Source: Plecoglossus altivelis (lineage: Eukaryota > Chordata > Actinopteri > Osmeriformes > Plecoglossidae). From it: 64,000 bases of DNA. Positions 37,401 through 50,165 of this stretch are shown piece by piece. Within the stretch, counting starts at the first letter, position 1, and every line of letters begins with the position of its first letter. The notes under the pieces are model-generated. The model was not told the DNA's origin. It saw only the letters and a list, made by a program, of their open reading frames with translations, and did no database searches. Both the position numbers and the translations under genes were made by a program. The DNA lies in assembly GCA_036571765.1 (NCBI GenBank), contig BROE01000015.1:2298441-2362440 (forward strand), read 5' to 3'.

Positions 37401-38456
37401 GCTGATCTTACTGGACACTACATGTTATCGATGATTGTCTTTATTGAACATGGATCACGATTCGGCGCTGGCAACTTCCGAACAGAGCCCCAACCCTCTC
37501 CCCTCTCACGACACAGTGAGTTCCCCCTTCATCTTCTATCCTCAGGGGTGATCTAATTATATCCCAGGAGAGGAAAGAAGATTTTTAGTAGAGGCTTCAC
37601 TGCATACTCTGATAATGAAAGACAAGCTTCATTTGACAAAACACCTTCCTTCAGTCGAGTCGGGGGTTGTCTTACGGCAGCACGCAACAAACACATCCTC
37701 GTGGTCCCCAGAGCTGCTCTCTCCTGACTCGTCCTCATCTGTACCACAACACAAACTGTCCCCCTGGTTTGCGTGGGGGAGATCCCACGGGGTCGATCCC
37801 CTCTCCGATCCGCGCTGGGGGGAGGGAGGGGGGGGGTGTCAGTAGTGAACCTTCTGGGCTGTTTGTCTAATTGCAGGACTCCTCGTTCGTTGAGGCGGGA
37901 TGTTTACTTCCGATGCCCAGCGAAGAGACACGGCTGCCTGTCTTTGAACTGCGAAACACATGTCTGATGAATCCCGCTCTCTGACAGTCAAGCCAGTGTG
38001 ATTTATACCTCCAGTGGGAGGAACAGACAAGACTGCGCTGCTCTGCTAGAGGCAAGAATCTGACTTCACAGACAAACTAGAATATGCCATCTTTCAGCAG
38101 CGGAGTCAGCAGAACCGAGGTGATATACGGGCTTCTTGGAGTCCTGACGTTTGACGGCTTGAAATTCCAGAGAGAAGCGAGTCGAGGGTGCAGAGAATCT
38201 CAGGTTCGGCAGCACGTAGCAGGCGGCTAACACACTTCCTGCATGAATAGGTCACTGCCCATGTTCCCTCAAGTCAAGGATCTCTTAACTGTGAGACAGA
38301 CAGACACAGAGACAGATGAACGCACAGGCATACAGACAGAGACAGACAGGCCGATGGAGACAGATGGAGGTAACAGACAGACAGACACAGACAGACACAG
38401 ACATATAGACAGACAGACTGACACAGACGGACAGACACAGACGGACAGATACAGAC

Positions 38457-38501
<45 letters not shown>

Positions 38502-38718
38502 GACAGATACAGACAGACAGACACAGATGGACAGATACAGACAGAGACAGACAGACAGACAGACAGAGACAGATACAGACAGACAGACAGACAGACACAC
38601 ACACACACACAGATGGACAGATACAGACAGACAGACAGACAGACAGACACAGACAGACACAGACATATAGACAGACAGACTGACACAGACGGACAGACAC
38701 AGACAGACAGATACAGAC

Positions 38719-38755
<37 letters not shown>

Positions 38756-41700
38756 GACAGAGACAGACAGACAGACAGACACACACAGACGGACAGATAC
38801 AGACAGACAGAGACAGATACGGACACAGATGGACAGAGACAGACGGACAAACCAAGGCACGGATGGGGAGAGCAGAGAAGACAAACAGACAAAGGAACAG
38901 AACAGCCACCCTCCCACAGATCAAACCACTTGATGCATGAGCTGTCATCCGGCAGACAGCTGTTGCACCATGGGATTCCTCTCTGCGACTAGCTGAGATG
39001 ATTATCATGTCAACATCCTCAACACATCCTACCCGCTACCACTTGGCGTCGGCAACAAAAACACAGGCAGAAGCTTAGGTAGTGAAAACACCAGATGTTG
39101 GAAATGATGTGTTTTTTTTTATTTAACCGCCTGTGCACAAGTGATTGAATTATCCTTTTTCCTTACTTCTTTGGTTTGAATAGAACATCTTCAAAGTAGC
39201 CATGGTTAATTATTACTGGAGTGTACACAGCACTTTCAGATGGAGCCAACCTCAGCTAGCTCTCTCCTCAGATATCACATCGTTACCCTGCTCTGGCGAT
39301 TTTTCATACTAAACCCAACACATCATGTCAACTCCAAAAATCACTTCAACACCGCACTTATTACAAAGTACTATAAACGTCAATGACCTGATTTGACATA
39401 ACGTTACAGTTGTCAAGGCTTCCAACAGCTTCCTGTGAACCCTGGTCTCCGTTCCACTGCATTACTGTGAGAGGCAACGTTTCAGCATTTCAAATCCAAC
39501 CTCATTAGTGGATTCGAAAGAACAAATAAACATTCGAGTCTGGCAGCTTGGGAGGGTTGCACGCACAACTGTTTATATACACAGACACGCTATCCCTACC
39601 ATAATGCATGATCTGTCACAGACACCCTTTATGACTCAACACACACGCACAGTCCACATCATGTTTGCCCTTGTTCACCTTCTGTACGTGCTGGGAAAAA
39701 GCCTTCCCACTCATTGTCAAACGACAAAGACTAACATGGAATAATTGCCCCCTGTTTTCTCTGCCCCTCTGCGGCCGAAAGGGGGACAGACCAGCGAGCG
39801 ATGCATTGATCTGCCATTTGGGAGTCACTCCCACGAACAACGTTTGCCCTCGTTTGATGTTTGGGCGTTCTGCTTCGTTTGCTTGGCCTTTCTTTGGCCC
39901 GTGTGAGATTTGAGCGGAGGCACTCAGTTCTGCTTTCTTGGTTTTAGGCAGCTCCCAGCTGCCTCCCCATCTGGTTGCAGATCGTTGCATGAGGATTTAA
40001 GGGTCCGGTCCCTTTAGATCGAGCCTAAGGTCAAATACCTGATATCAGTGAGTAGCAGCCAGGCTTCAGCATATCTAACTCTAAGCTACATGAGCCGGAA
40101 GAAGGGCGCATCTCTACTGTTGCTAACCAGCGTGTAGCTGTGGAGCGTAGTGGGGCATGGCTGTGGAGTGTAGTGGGGCCTGGCTGTGGAGCGTAGTGGG
40201 GCCTGGTTGTGGAGCGTAGTGGGGCCTGGTTGTGGAGCATAGTGGGGCCTGGTTGTGGAGCATAGTGGGGCCTGGCTGTGGAGCGTAGTGGGGCCTGGCT
40301 GTGGAGCGTAGAGGGGCCTGGCTGTGGAGCGTATCAGGGCCTGGTTGTGGAGCGAAGTGGGGCCCGGTTGTGGAGCGTAGAGGGGCCTGGCTGCGGAGCC
40401 GTCCTGGTCACGTGGGCCCTACAGTAACAGAACACCACCATGCCCATGGGCGCCAGAGCGCTGCAGTTTTACAGCATGACATCATCCAGGTAGGACGTGC
40501 TGGCCCACACCCCGACAGCCAGGGGAGAGGATCAGGTCTCAGGAAGGAGCCAACGCTGGCACTACCCCTGGTGTGTTTCTACAGTGAGGGCTCTTCTCAG
40601 TCCTCCCAAACACACTCCCTGCATTCCTCCTTTATCTCCACCCTGCAGATAAGGGATGTCTGGTGGTCAGGGGGTGAGGTGGTTACAATAACATTTTCAC
40701 AACAGCGTATCGCAGTTGGAGAGGAAACGTACAGACTAAAGGACGTACATTTGTTCTAGTTTCGTGTTGAGTCACGGTGTGAGGGTTCGTCATCGCGTGG
40801 AGTTCATCTCCAAAGTGAAACCGTGGTACGAGGGTTTGAAATATAACCTTGGTGTCTGGCACTTTCCTTGGAAGCGACTGTCTTTTTGGTTGAATTATTG
40901 GACCTTGCTTGCCACATTTCCCCTGAGGTGTCAAAACCAACTACAAATCCACAATGACAAATCCAACTATTACACGTAATGTTTAAGACTGGGATAAATC
41001 TCTGTCTGGTGTAGCTATGGGTCAGAGGGTGTTATGTTCTCAATGGCAAAGGGTCAGAGCCAATCAGTCCTTGGGAAATGAACCTAGTGTGAGTCATTAA
41101 GGGATTTGAAAGGGCACTTAGAGGATTGACGATAAATAAAGCGCTGTCAGTATTTCTCTCCACCAGAGAAACACACCCACTGGTCAGAAACACCCAATGC
41201 AATACACATCCATGCAGTGAAAAACTGGGTGTTTCTAGGATTATTACTGTAACATGATGAGGATAAAGGTTGCAGACATCCTTTGAGAGGCTAGCTGGTA
41301 CACGCCATTATCTGTGCCGCTCAAACAGAACGTAATTACCATCCAATCCCCATTACTGGCTGTGTGATCTCACTCTTCTGTGTGTGGTCAAATGCTCCCG
41401 TCGGAGACAGACAGACTGCCAGTGGCCCCTGCCCTTCTGTGTAATGGACCTCAATCAACAAGATAAATGTAAGGCCGAGTGTGAACGAAGGCAGGGGGGG
41501 GGCTGGTGGAAGAGGAGGCCAGGACTGAATGCTGTTGATCCTGGAAGCTAAAGTTAGTCGATACTGAGACGGTGATGCATTGGCTCATTACAGGCCCTTC
41601 TATGGCCCTGAGACACGTCACTCAATACTACCATGGCCGCTCCAATTATGGCGCCGATCTGTTTCCGAAACGCAGACAGTAAGCGAGGGATGCGCGGCAC

Positions 41701-44700
41701 CCTTCAGATTGTTGAAGGACGACGACGTCTGACGGTATGTTTTGGAGAGGTACATTCTCTGTTGCCGCTGTTAAGGGGCCGCGAGATGTTTATGACTCAC
41801 GCGCTGCCTCACTTGGGTGTGTGCGTTTACACGCGGTGTGTAGCTGTAGTACTGCGGGCGCATGCGAAGCCCTCTGCAAAACTGCTTGGAAGAAAAAGGG
41901 GTATAGGATTTCAAACATGATTCGATATAGTGTGTGCAGTAGAATATGTGTCGGTGTCACATGCTCTGCATGTCTGGTTGGGAGGGGGGAGGGGGGCTAC
42001 TAGCTCTGAATTCAAGATTCTAGAGTCTACCTCCCTCACTCTTTCCCCATGGTAACAGGGTCATGGAGCGCTCTGACCATCTGCTGTGTTCTGAGAGTCT
42101 CCTGGTGCTGGCCGGCCGCGGTGGTGGAGGTAGCGGCTGGGCAGGGCTCTCCAAGGGAGGGGGCAGTCTGGGGCTTTTTGGAGCTGGGTTGGATGACGGC
42201 CATGGCTCCTCTAAGCCCAGACACATCAGCTCCACAGAAGGGGTTGGTTGGGGAGGCTGGGTGGCCAAGGGTGGGGGCGAGAGGGAGAGGAGGAGGGCGG
42301 AGGGGTTCTCGTCGGCAGATGATACCGGCTCTCCCTGTGGGACGTCTACAGATCCCCAGAAGAAATTGCACTCTCTCTTCTCTCGAAATGAGGACAGCCT
42401 GCTGGGCAAATCAGCAGGGAGGGGAGGGGGGGAGTTTGGAGGAAACATGAAATCTGCAGCTCCTCCTCCTCCCTTCTGATCACCGCCCCTCCCCACCCTC
42501 CCCTCGTTGCCGCTGGAAACCATCCAGATGCCTGTGCCATCGGTCAGGTGCCAGAGCAGACCGCACCACGTTACCACGGTTACCCCTTGCTTTAAAGAAC
42601 ACAAGCTGCCACTGCACAGGGTGTGAGGCCTCTCTCCCGCGCTCAGATCAAACTGTTTCTGTGAGGCCCAGGCGGACATAGGTCCGATCCGGTCAGTTCT
42701 TGTCCGGACACCCAGAGGACACAGCCGTCATGTGATTTATGGGTCTAGCGAGAAGGTGTGGAGCAAAAACACACTCGCGGATGCCTCCGCAGAAACCACA
42801 GCTGTAAATCCAAGCAGTTATTCAAACACAGAGGAGCAGGGATAGATACACAGAGGTGGCTGTCATCTTCAATATTTACCTGTACTGAATGGAATAATAA
42901 AATAAACAAACGTTCAAAGCCACGCGGCCATTTAGCATCAAGACATTCAGCCTACAAGTGACTACGACACCCATGATTCTCAGCTGTGACATTGGCTGCA
43001 CAGTTTAAGTGAATCAAAAGCGACTGATTAAGTACTAGGGTTTTGTAAAAGACCTTCACAAGTCCATTGATGCCCATTTCAGCCCGAAGTAACAGGTACC
43101 AACTAACTTCAATGATAATCAACCATCTGTCCTTTTTTTAAAGGTTTTCAGAAGACTCAAGGTTAAACAATAATGTTCTGATCAAACTGTCTCTGGATAG
43201 ATACAGCAGACCTCCATGAAAAAACGAACAGAATGTGGCTATGAATGGTGCAGAATCTTCTTTGTCACCAAAGAGACTAAGACCACAGATATGATAATTG
43301 TATAAATTCAGTAGTGTGGGGAGGAGGGAGGATAATATATATAATACTATATAGACCAACTGTTGGTACTGCGGTTCGAAGCAGGTAATATTTATTCGTC
43401 TCAGTCCTGCGTACGAATCTTGCTTTGCACAGCCTTGATTATAGTAGCATAGCAGAACAGATTTATTATTACAGTATTACAGTATTTCTATATATCTAGA
43501 TACATTTGAATACGCTGTTTGCGCTGTAAGAGACAACGAAAATAACGTGACAGCAATAATGGTGTTGAAAAGCATAGCCACATATTTAGCACACGTTGTA
43601 CATGTTTTTGCCATCCAAAAATTGAACAACTCAAAGTGGTTTGTTGCGAGTGTGCTGGGATGTCTTTGAAGAGCTGCTCTGTCAGATCCCAGACCAGCAG
43701 AGTGTCTGGTTTTGTGCCTCAAGCAGGGAAGGAGGTCCACCCTGCAGGGTTTGAAAAATGCGATTTCCAACAACTGTAATAATTCATAGGTCGGGATATT
43801 AATAATGCATCTGCCTGTCGCAGTGCTCATTTAAATACTGTGTTGTGAAATTTTCAATTAGCTGAGCTGTGAGCTATGTGCTAGTGCTCCCATCTGATCT
43901 CCTCTCAGGAGATATGAGAACCGCCGGCCACTTTTGATGACATCAGCAGCAACCATGGGATTGAGCTGTAGGTATATATAGATCAGGTTATTCATTGGGA
44001 CTGGCCCTCCTAAGGCCAGAAATAGCCTTATCCTGGATCGAACACTATTGATGAATAGCGGTGATGGTGTGAGTGGTCGACAACTTCAATTCATCTTGTC
44101 ATATCTACAATATGCCAGGGTTAGGATCCATCAGTATGGATCTAAATCCGAGGATTCTAAATCCTCCCTGTAAAACAGATGCAAGCACCAACGACTGATT
44201 TGGGCAAATATTGGTTTGTTCTGTTCCCGCGGCTGGTTTGATTTTCTGTTCCATCAGGGACAGGTAGTGTGCTCGGACAGAAGTTTGGACACGCTTCAAC
44301 GATGTGCCCTTCGCTCTCTCCACGGTCATATTCGGCCCGCTTCCAGAAGTCAGATGAAGTGCTTACCCAGGGGCGCGGCCGGGCTAGTCCTGACCAGAAT
44401 TCCTGTGTAAATCTCAGCGACGGCGAATACAAATTAAAAAAGCACGTGTGGGCAGAGCGTAGAGAAAGGAAGGTATGCGGAACAATGACAACAGAATCCT
44501 GAGGTAATTCCTCCCTGTCAAAGCAGAGATTATGTTGATCAAGGTGACTTAAGGCAGCCAGTGATGCAGATACGCTGCCGGTGTTCTCCTCTCAACCTGC
44601 TGAAAGGTTAAGTACATTTCCTCTCCCCCACCGGGCGTGGGCCCAGGTCCCTTCGCCCAATACCCCCTCTCCCCCCCCCCCCCCCCCCCCCATTCCAGGC

Positions 44701-47700
44701 TGAGCAGCAGGGACGTTGTTAGGTCACACTTCAGTAGCCCAACTCCAACCTCTCAAGATGAGATTGCTCCGTTCCCCTCCATTTTTTGTTGTTGTCGCCG
44801 TTTACACCTGTTTAAGGTTCGGGCTCTGACGGTGATGAAGGATAAGGTACAACTATGGCTGTTGTGATGACGGATTGCTGGCATGACCCTAGAAACGGGA
44901 CGGGTATTTTTGCGCGGTTCAATTAGGAAAGCGAGAGAGCGTGCAGGGGTGTGGGCGCACAGCTTCATGGTGGGAGGGGTCAGTTGACGTTAGCTGACCC
45001 ATAGGGTAGCTTGAGTCGGTAAGTATGCGGTACATTTTTATCTGGAAGTGAACCTCTACCACTGTTCTTCTCCATTCCTTCATCTCATCATTCATTTGAT
45101 TTGATTAGCAGCTCAGATCAACATCTGACGGCCGCAATGCGGAAACGCTCGATTCCACAGAAAATGATTGCGTTTGCTCGGAATGTCATGATGACACAAC
45201 GTCATGTGCCCATTTCGCAGAGAAAGGGAATATTGTTTGCGGTGCCATTAGAGTCAATAATTAACCGCTGGGACTGTGGATAGATGGGGATGTGCGTGGG
45301 TGGAGGTGTTTTGTAAACTCATCCTTTAGGGTGCAAATGGAAGGCTCAGCTCTCAGCTGTACTGACGTACCGAGCACAGCTCCTGTCCAGCGGGCGCGAG
45401 GCAGGGAGAGGGTGTCTCTGTGGAGGTTCACACCGAGTTGGACGGAGGAAGAACAGTAGAGATGGGACTCCTGAGGTGGTTCGAGAGTCGCTTCGTCATT
45501 GCTCCTCACGTGCACACGCCCCAAACACACACGCTTAAGTCTCTTTCACGTGCAGGATAAACTCATTGGGAACCCTCTCAGCTTCCACAGCCTTAAGTGG
45601 CTCATGGTTTTCATACCAGCCCATCCCTGGAGGTCTGTCCTCTCTCAAACGCAGTGTTTTAGTAAAGACCAGATCAAGTGGTTGTTGATGTGGGATCTGG
45701 TCGGATGTATTGTACTCTCCTACTCGTAAACCCATTCCCCAGCCAGCTGGTGTAATGTGTTTATTTATTCCCGCGGAGCTCAGTCTCGTCGAAGGGCCAA
45801 CCAGGGGAAGAGTCTGTGCCTGTCTACAACAGGCCCTCAAAACTCTCTGACCTCCAAGCCAAATGACTAAATCACAGGAGTAACGCTGACGGAGGGTGAC
45901 TCGTAGAAGACAAAGACACAACCCCACATTAAACTGCGAAGACGATTTAATGCAACTAAGATTATTTATGGGAAGCTGTCATCTGCGAACAGGATTTGCA
46001 CGATTTTCCAGCTTGGATTGCGCTGCATGTTCTGGATCTGTGGAATTACTCATATTACAAAAAAAATAATTAATAATTGTAAAAAAAAAAGAGAAAAAGG
46101 ACTAACTGTGATTATCTCTTTGCGCAGAGCACATCCCGCCACGTGCTAACAACCTTGTGCACGGCTCAGAGAAACTCAATCTAGTCTGCCATCAGGCAGC
46201 ATCTGTTCCCTGCCGGTACACTGCTAAGTCTAATTGTATTGTATGTCTGGCTATCCTGGCACAGGCAAAAGTGTCCAGGCACACTACCAAACACAACAAA
46301 GCAATCACCGCTTTTAAGGAAAAATGTGATAAGGCCCAAACTGTGATATGTGTGTGCATGTGTGAGAGAGGGAAGTTATCTTATAAACGTTCCTTTTAAA
46401 ATGCGGTTCGAATGGCTTTCATGTCACAGGATCCTAAATCAAAGAAGAAACGGTGGAAGAGCATTTCAAACACGCAGGACCGATGGAAAGGGAGGACTTT
46501 GCCTCAAGCCTAAACAGATCATCATCCATCACCTCAGGTTGACGTGGAGCCCCCTTCCAGCCACCACTCATGACAGGAGGCAGGAAGTTCTTTATAGGTG
46601 CACTGGCTTGAAACGTCGCCCGTGCTTTTGTAACCAACCTTCGAGGGTGCCCTGCTGGAAAAACACGGCCATTGTGTTTTCGGCTGAAGTCGGAAGACAA
46701 AGGACAATCTGAGTGACGACCAGGAAGCAGCTGCTGTCCTCGTCCCGGGGAAAGAAAAAAGAGAAAAAGCAGCCCTGTTATCATGCAGAGGGACAAGGGA
46801 CCAGAGCCTGACCACGGCCAGAGAAAACAAACCCCACCTTCTGGGTCACTGGTGCTGATGTCTTTGGGCAGCTTCGCTTTGTTCTGGCGGGCAACACGTG
46901 AGCAGTCCTGTACAACACACTAAATCCAAAACAGCCTGAAGGAACAGCTCAATGGAGCCTTTGTGCAAGTACAGCGGACCGTGCTTGCTGCAACATAGAC
47001 ACGACCGAGGCTCAAGGACTCAAAGCATCCAGACATCAACGTGTTGCCCAACCGCAAGCTGCCGCTTTGCCAAATGTTTAAATAATAACATGAAACAAAC
47101 CAAAGACTACCCTTTCAAGTACCCCCCCCCCTCTTACATCCCCCCCGCCCCCCCCATACTTTATGCACTGCAGAGAATAGCCCCAAGCAAGAAGCGACTA
47201 AGTGTGAGGAAACAGCTGGACTTGCGCAACACCTTGGGGACACGCGTGTCGAGGTCAACTGCCATTTCCTTGGCGGCTCTCTTGGGTTTGACGCAAAGGA
47301 GAAAGGAGAGAGAGAGCAGGCCGACCGCTGTGGCTTCGTCCCTCCAGAAAGCGTTTGTCACCCGAATGAGCACTTTGTGAAGGAGCCACATTCCTCGCCT
47401 TTCTTTTGGCTCAAGCTTTTTCATGTCAACCCTTTCATTGTCTCTGTTGGTCTCTCTCCATGTGGTTCCAAGTCACAGAGTCGCTGAAAGCAGGAAACCG
47501 TGAAAATATGCGGGAACATGCCACTCCGCCGAGGGCCATCTCTGGAGCACCGACGGTAGACAGAGTAAATAGGGTTAGTGCCACTTTAACTTTACGAATG
47601 CTCTGTCGCTTCTTTTAAAACTAATACTTCCATGATGAGAAGCGAACTGTTATAACATCCATCCGTAGACGCTCAGTTCTTACACTGCTCCTCGTTAACC

Positions 47701-49040
47701 TGACGGTACGTTTGGACCTCGGGTACGAATGACTGGGCGGTCCTCCAAATACATGTCTTTGGAGAGTGGATTTTCTATCACCGTCAAAATGAAACGCACG
47801 ATCGGTACGCAGTTTCGTTCGTCCTGAAGTGCACAGAGATCACTGCCAAAGAACCGACGCGCTCAGCTTCGCATTAAAAATTCAAACGGGATGAGCAACC
47901 TGATCTCTGAAAAAGGCCTGTGGTGCTAAACACACACACACACGCATGCACAACGATATACATACAGTGTGACTCTGACATGCCAAGAGGGGCAGCTGCA
48001 ACATTGCAAAGCCTTTGAGACTGTCCATTGAGAATAATCAAAGTCTTTAGTGGCTCTCTCTTCCCCCAACACACAACTCTGAAATGATTTAACACCCCCA
48101 CGCTTGTAAACAGACAAAATATTTGACTGTGTCAAACAATGAATGTTACATGTAACATTACATTGTGCTACAGCACTTTGTATAACTATATTCTAACCGT
48201 AGGACTCTTTAACTGAGCCAAAACACAACGAATGTTAGCTGTGTCATGTGTGCCAAGGTATGACCACATGATTTATTACATAATCAGTTCATGTATGCCA
48301 AATACCTTAGGGTCATCAAAATAATGCAGGTAAATAATCGACCGTCACAAGTTGTAAACAACTTATTTAGCCCGTACTCTACTTTGGTACTCTACCTCTC
48401 CGGTTTCTACTGAACCCTGCCTCCACTTGTCACGTCTTGGAATATTCTCCTGTGTGTATGACGTTGGAGCTGCTGTGCATCCAACCAGTGCTACTGAAAG
48501 ATCTTGGACTGATGGCCGAGGTTTCATGATTATAATCCATGCAGAAATGTGACATGGATCTAATGAGCGTTTCAATAGCATGCATACAGAACATGGCCTC
48601 TGCTTTGTAGTGCTGGACTGTTTTGGAACCTTTCATAATGGTATAATTTCTGATATTACCTCAAGCTCATAACTCATCACAATTTGAGTCCTCAAGGGTT
48701 CTTTTCATAAATGGAAAATAATGGGGCCGTCACACACATTCAAGAGAAAATTGCAGGTAGGCAGGCTTACTACCCATACGATTGCGAAACTCACTACTTT
48801 TCCCCCCCTCATCAAGACTGGTTCCAAAACGATATTAATCAGATAAAGCCGACATACAACGGATGCGCATGTCTCGCTGCCGCATGCGTGCCCAGATGCC
48901 TGATGGATGACAGACAGAGACTGTGTGAAACCATATTTTACCTTGATCCCTTGTTGTTTCGTGGTTAAGATCAATTTGGTTTCATCCAACAGAAGAACTT
49001 CGCAGTAAAACTCCTCTGGGGTAGCACAGAAGCAACTCAT
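31474..49040 (-). CDS. epb41l4a: Erythrocyte membrane protein band 4.1-like 4A (epb41l4a), first six coding exons
   Basis: Minus-strand exons, 5' to 3': 48942-49040, 36525-36629, 32592-32643, 31984-32062, 31710-31807, 31474-31589. They join in frame to 183 codons with canonical GT/AG borders. The product starts MSCFCATPEEFYCEVLLLDE and continues through the FERM F1 lobe (VNLVETEYFGLRYCD, YWLDPSKTLSEHKDL) into F2 (PPYTLYFGVKFYAEDPCKLK, ELGDYDPCKHVAGYVSEYRF, AVAQIHKT). EPB41L4A is a FERM protein at the cytoplasmic face of the plasma membrane. The human protein continues for about 500 residues (rest of F2, F3, FERM-adjacent region, basic tail), but no later exon was recognised down to cetn3. The exon 6 donor is GTAACG; a stronger-looking GTAAGG lies 6 bases further. 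Residue 2 is Ser where I recall Gly in mammals. It is divergent from apc, as in human. Confidence 0.92.
32085..32300. repeat. CA-rich minisatellite with CTAACACAGACACACA units
   Basis: CA dinucleotides organised by recurrent ACTAACACAGACACAC units, in epb41l4a intron 3 just upstream of exon 4. The threonine/histidine-rich frame is an artefact. Confidence 0.93.
34190..34325. promoter_or_regulatory. Candidate conserved noncoding enhancer
   Basis: AT-rich, non-repetitive block dense in homeodomain cores (AAGTTAATTGAATTGG, ATCTAATTTGCAATAATC, CACATTA), followed by an octamer-like TGTATGCAAACG. This composition is typical of vertebrate developmental CNEs. Conservation is not tested here. Confidence 0.3.
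35495..35968. other. CpG-rich segment with open frames on both strands
   Basis: A plus-strand frame is open for 157 codons. On the minus strand, about 35705-35900 reads RDVRPIESNARAELRDIVPW and then GRWQRCLSVSVSSDGHIIGA before a stop, which looks protein-like by composition. I recognise neither. The segment may be an intronic CpG island, a decayed exon or chance. Confidence 0.2.
38290..38850. repeat. GACA/CAGACA microsatellite
   Basis: About 560 bases of CAGACAGACAGA with interspersed CACAGA and GATACA units. Several long serine/valine/leucine/cysteine-rich minus-strand frames and threonine/aspartate/arginine-rich plus-strand frames are artefacts of it. Confidence 0.96.
40134..40398. repeat. 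23-bp minisatellite, about 11-12 copies
   Basis: Unit close to TGTGGAGCGTAGTGGGGCCT plus GGC, with point variants (GCGT/GCAT, GGCT/GGTT). The period is not a multiple of three, so a coding tandem array is unlikely. Confidence 0.93.
42020..42679 (-). other. Unassigned 219-codon proline/serine-rich ORF
   Basis: An ATG-initiated minus-strand frame (start MSAWASQKQFDLSAGERPH) stays open for 219 codons and is rich in P, S and L, with stretches such as SPPPLATQPPQPTPSVEL. The plus strand is also open at 42063-42479 (138 codons, G/S-rich). The segment is GC-rich compared with the surrounding intron. It could be an intronic gene on the host strand, a retrocopy remnant, or composition-driven openness; no homolog is recognised. 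Confidence 0.2.
44671..44691. repeat. Poly-C run
   Basis: About 21 consecutive C bases. The exact length is likely to be sequencing-sensitive. Confidence 0.9.
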
Positions 49041-49818
49041 GTCTTGTCTTGTGAGGGGAATTCAGACCTGATTTAGCTTAAGATGTCAAGCAAAACATCT
49101 GCCAGTTCGGTCATTAAAACTGGTCAGAAATGACTGAAATATGTTGAAATAAGTCAATATAAATCCAATTCATGCGTTTTAGAACAAAGTGCCCCAACAC
49201 TCTGTCAATTGTAGTATAATTGCCAATTTGTCCGAGCCTGAAAAATAGAACAGAATGACACTGTTAAAGGCGTGATACTCAATTTAACACATAGCATCCA
49301 CTTGTCCAAGTGACAACGAAGCCCTTGTACACACCTTAATCCCAAAACCTTTTGTCTAGTCTGTAAGAAATACTTTAGTTGACTAACAGTCTTTAGAGTT
49401 AAAATCGGTTAGGTCCGACTATGGCCAGTTAAAAATTAAATCTCATATTTAAGCATTATTCTTGGAAACTTACTTTAAACCACAGGTCTTTTCAATGCGT
49501 TCCGCTGTATTGTGTCCAATACACTCACGGATTGTGCGCCTCTTGTGCCCTAAAATCCACAGAAAAAAAAATCCTAGTAACTAATCCGCGTCTCTAATTC
49601 CCAGATCTTTCTGCAAGTAGCTTATTAAAGAAAAGTTAGGTGCGTTGGTCGGTTCGCAGCAAATATTCATATAGGCAAGGCAAGGAAAGCACTTGCATTG
49701 CAGACAGGCCGTTGCTAAGGAGCGGTGCCCATCTCTCATGACAAAGCTTCAGCTCTGTGTCGGCAAAAAATGACTCCGCCTATTTGGACTGAACCGTGAA
49801 TCCATAGGCGATACTATT

Positions 49819-49832
49819 CTGCCACCTGTCGG
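49819..49832 (-). promoter_or_regulatory. CTCF-like core motif, minus orientation
   Basis: CTGCCACCTGTCGG is the reverse complement of CCGACAGGTGGCAG, which agrees with the CTCF core at most positions. It lies about 0.8 kb upstream of the epb41l4a start. Confidence 0.35.
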
Positions 49833-50152
49833 ATGTGTGGGCATGCAGGTTTATGTGTGTGAAAGATCCGCAAATCACAATAGATTGTATAAGCCTACAT
49901 TTGATTTGAGGTCTTATGAAATTGTGTTATGAGACAAATTGCCACAAAATGAATTAAATGGGAAGTCTGCAATCTCCCCTCATTCTCGAGGAGAGAAGTA
50001 TGAGAGGAAAAGGAACGAAAGCGTAATTGACACCCACTATTTTACAGTAAGCTATCTTAAGTGTCAACATTAGGCATGTGTCAACGTATTTTAAGTATAG
50101 TCTAAGCTATGTTTAGGCTTTCTCTTTGACATCGGCGTGTATTGGTATTTAC

Positions 50153-50165
50153 TGACATCTAGTGG
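50153..50165 (-). promoter_or_regulatory. Weaker CTCF-like motif, minus orientation
   Basis: TGACATCTAGTGG, the reverse of CCACTAGATGTCA, has one mismatch in the GGC core. It has the same orientation as the site at 49819. Confidence 0.25.

Larger units (their letters stand above)
36630..48941 (-). other. epb41l4a intron 1
   Basis: 12.3-kb first intron. It contains a large GACA microsatellite (38290-38850), a 23-bp minisatellite (40134-40398), an exon-like plus-strand stretch (40425-40489), a GC-rich double-open segment (42020-42679) and a 21-base C run (44671-44691). The remainder is unremarkable AT-rich sequence. Confidence 0.55.

Noticed and set aside
38269..39008. Minus-strand ORFs of 207-244 codons rich in S, V, L and C
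   Set aside because: Direct translation of a GACA/CAGACA microsatellite; all three frames are open.
43371..43440. tRNA-like B box (GCGGTTCGAAGC)
   Set aside because: No matching A box or cloverleaf could be drawn around it.
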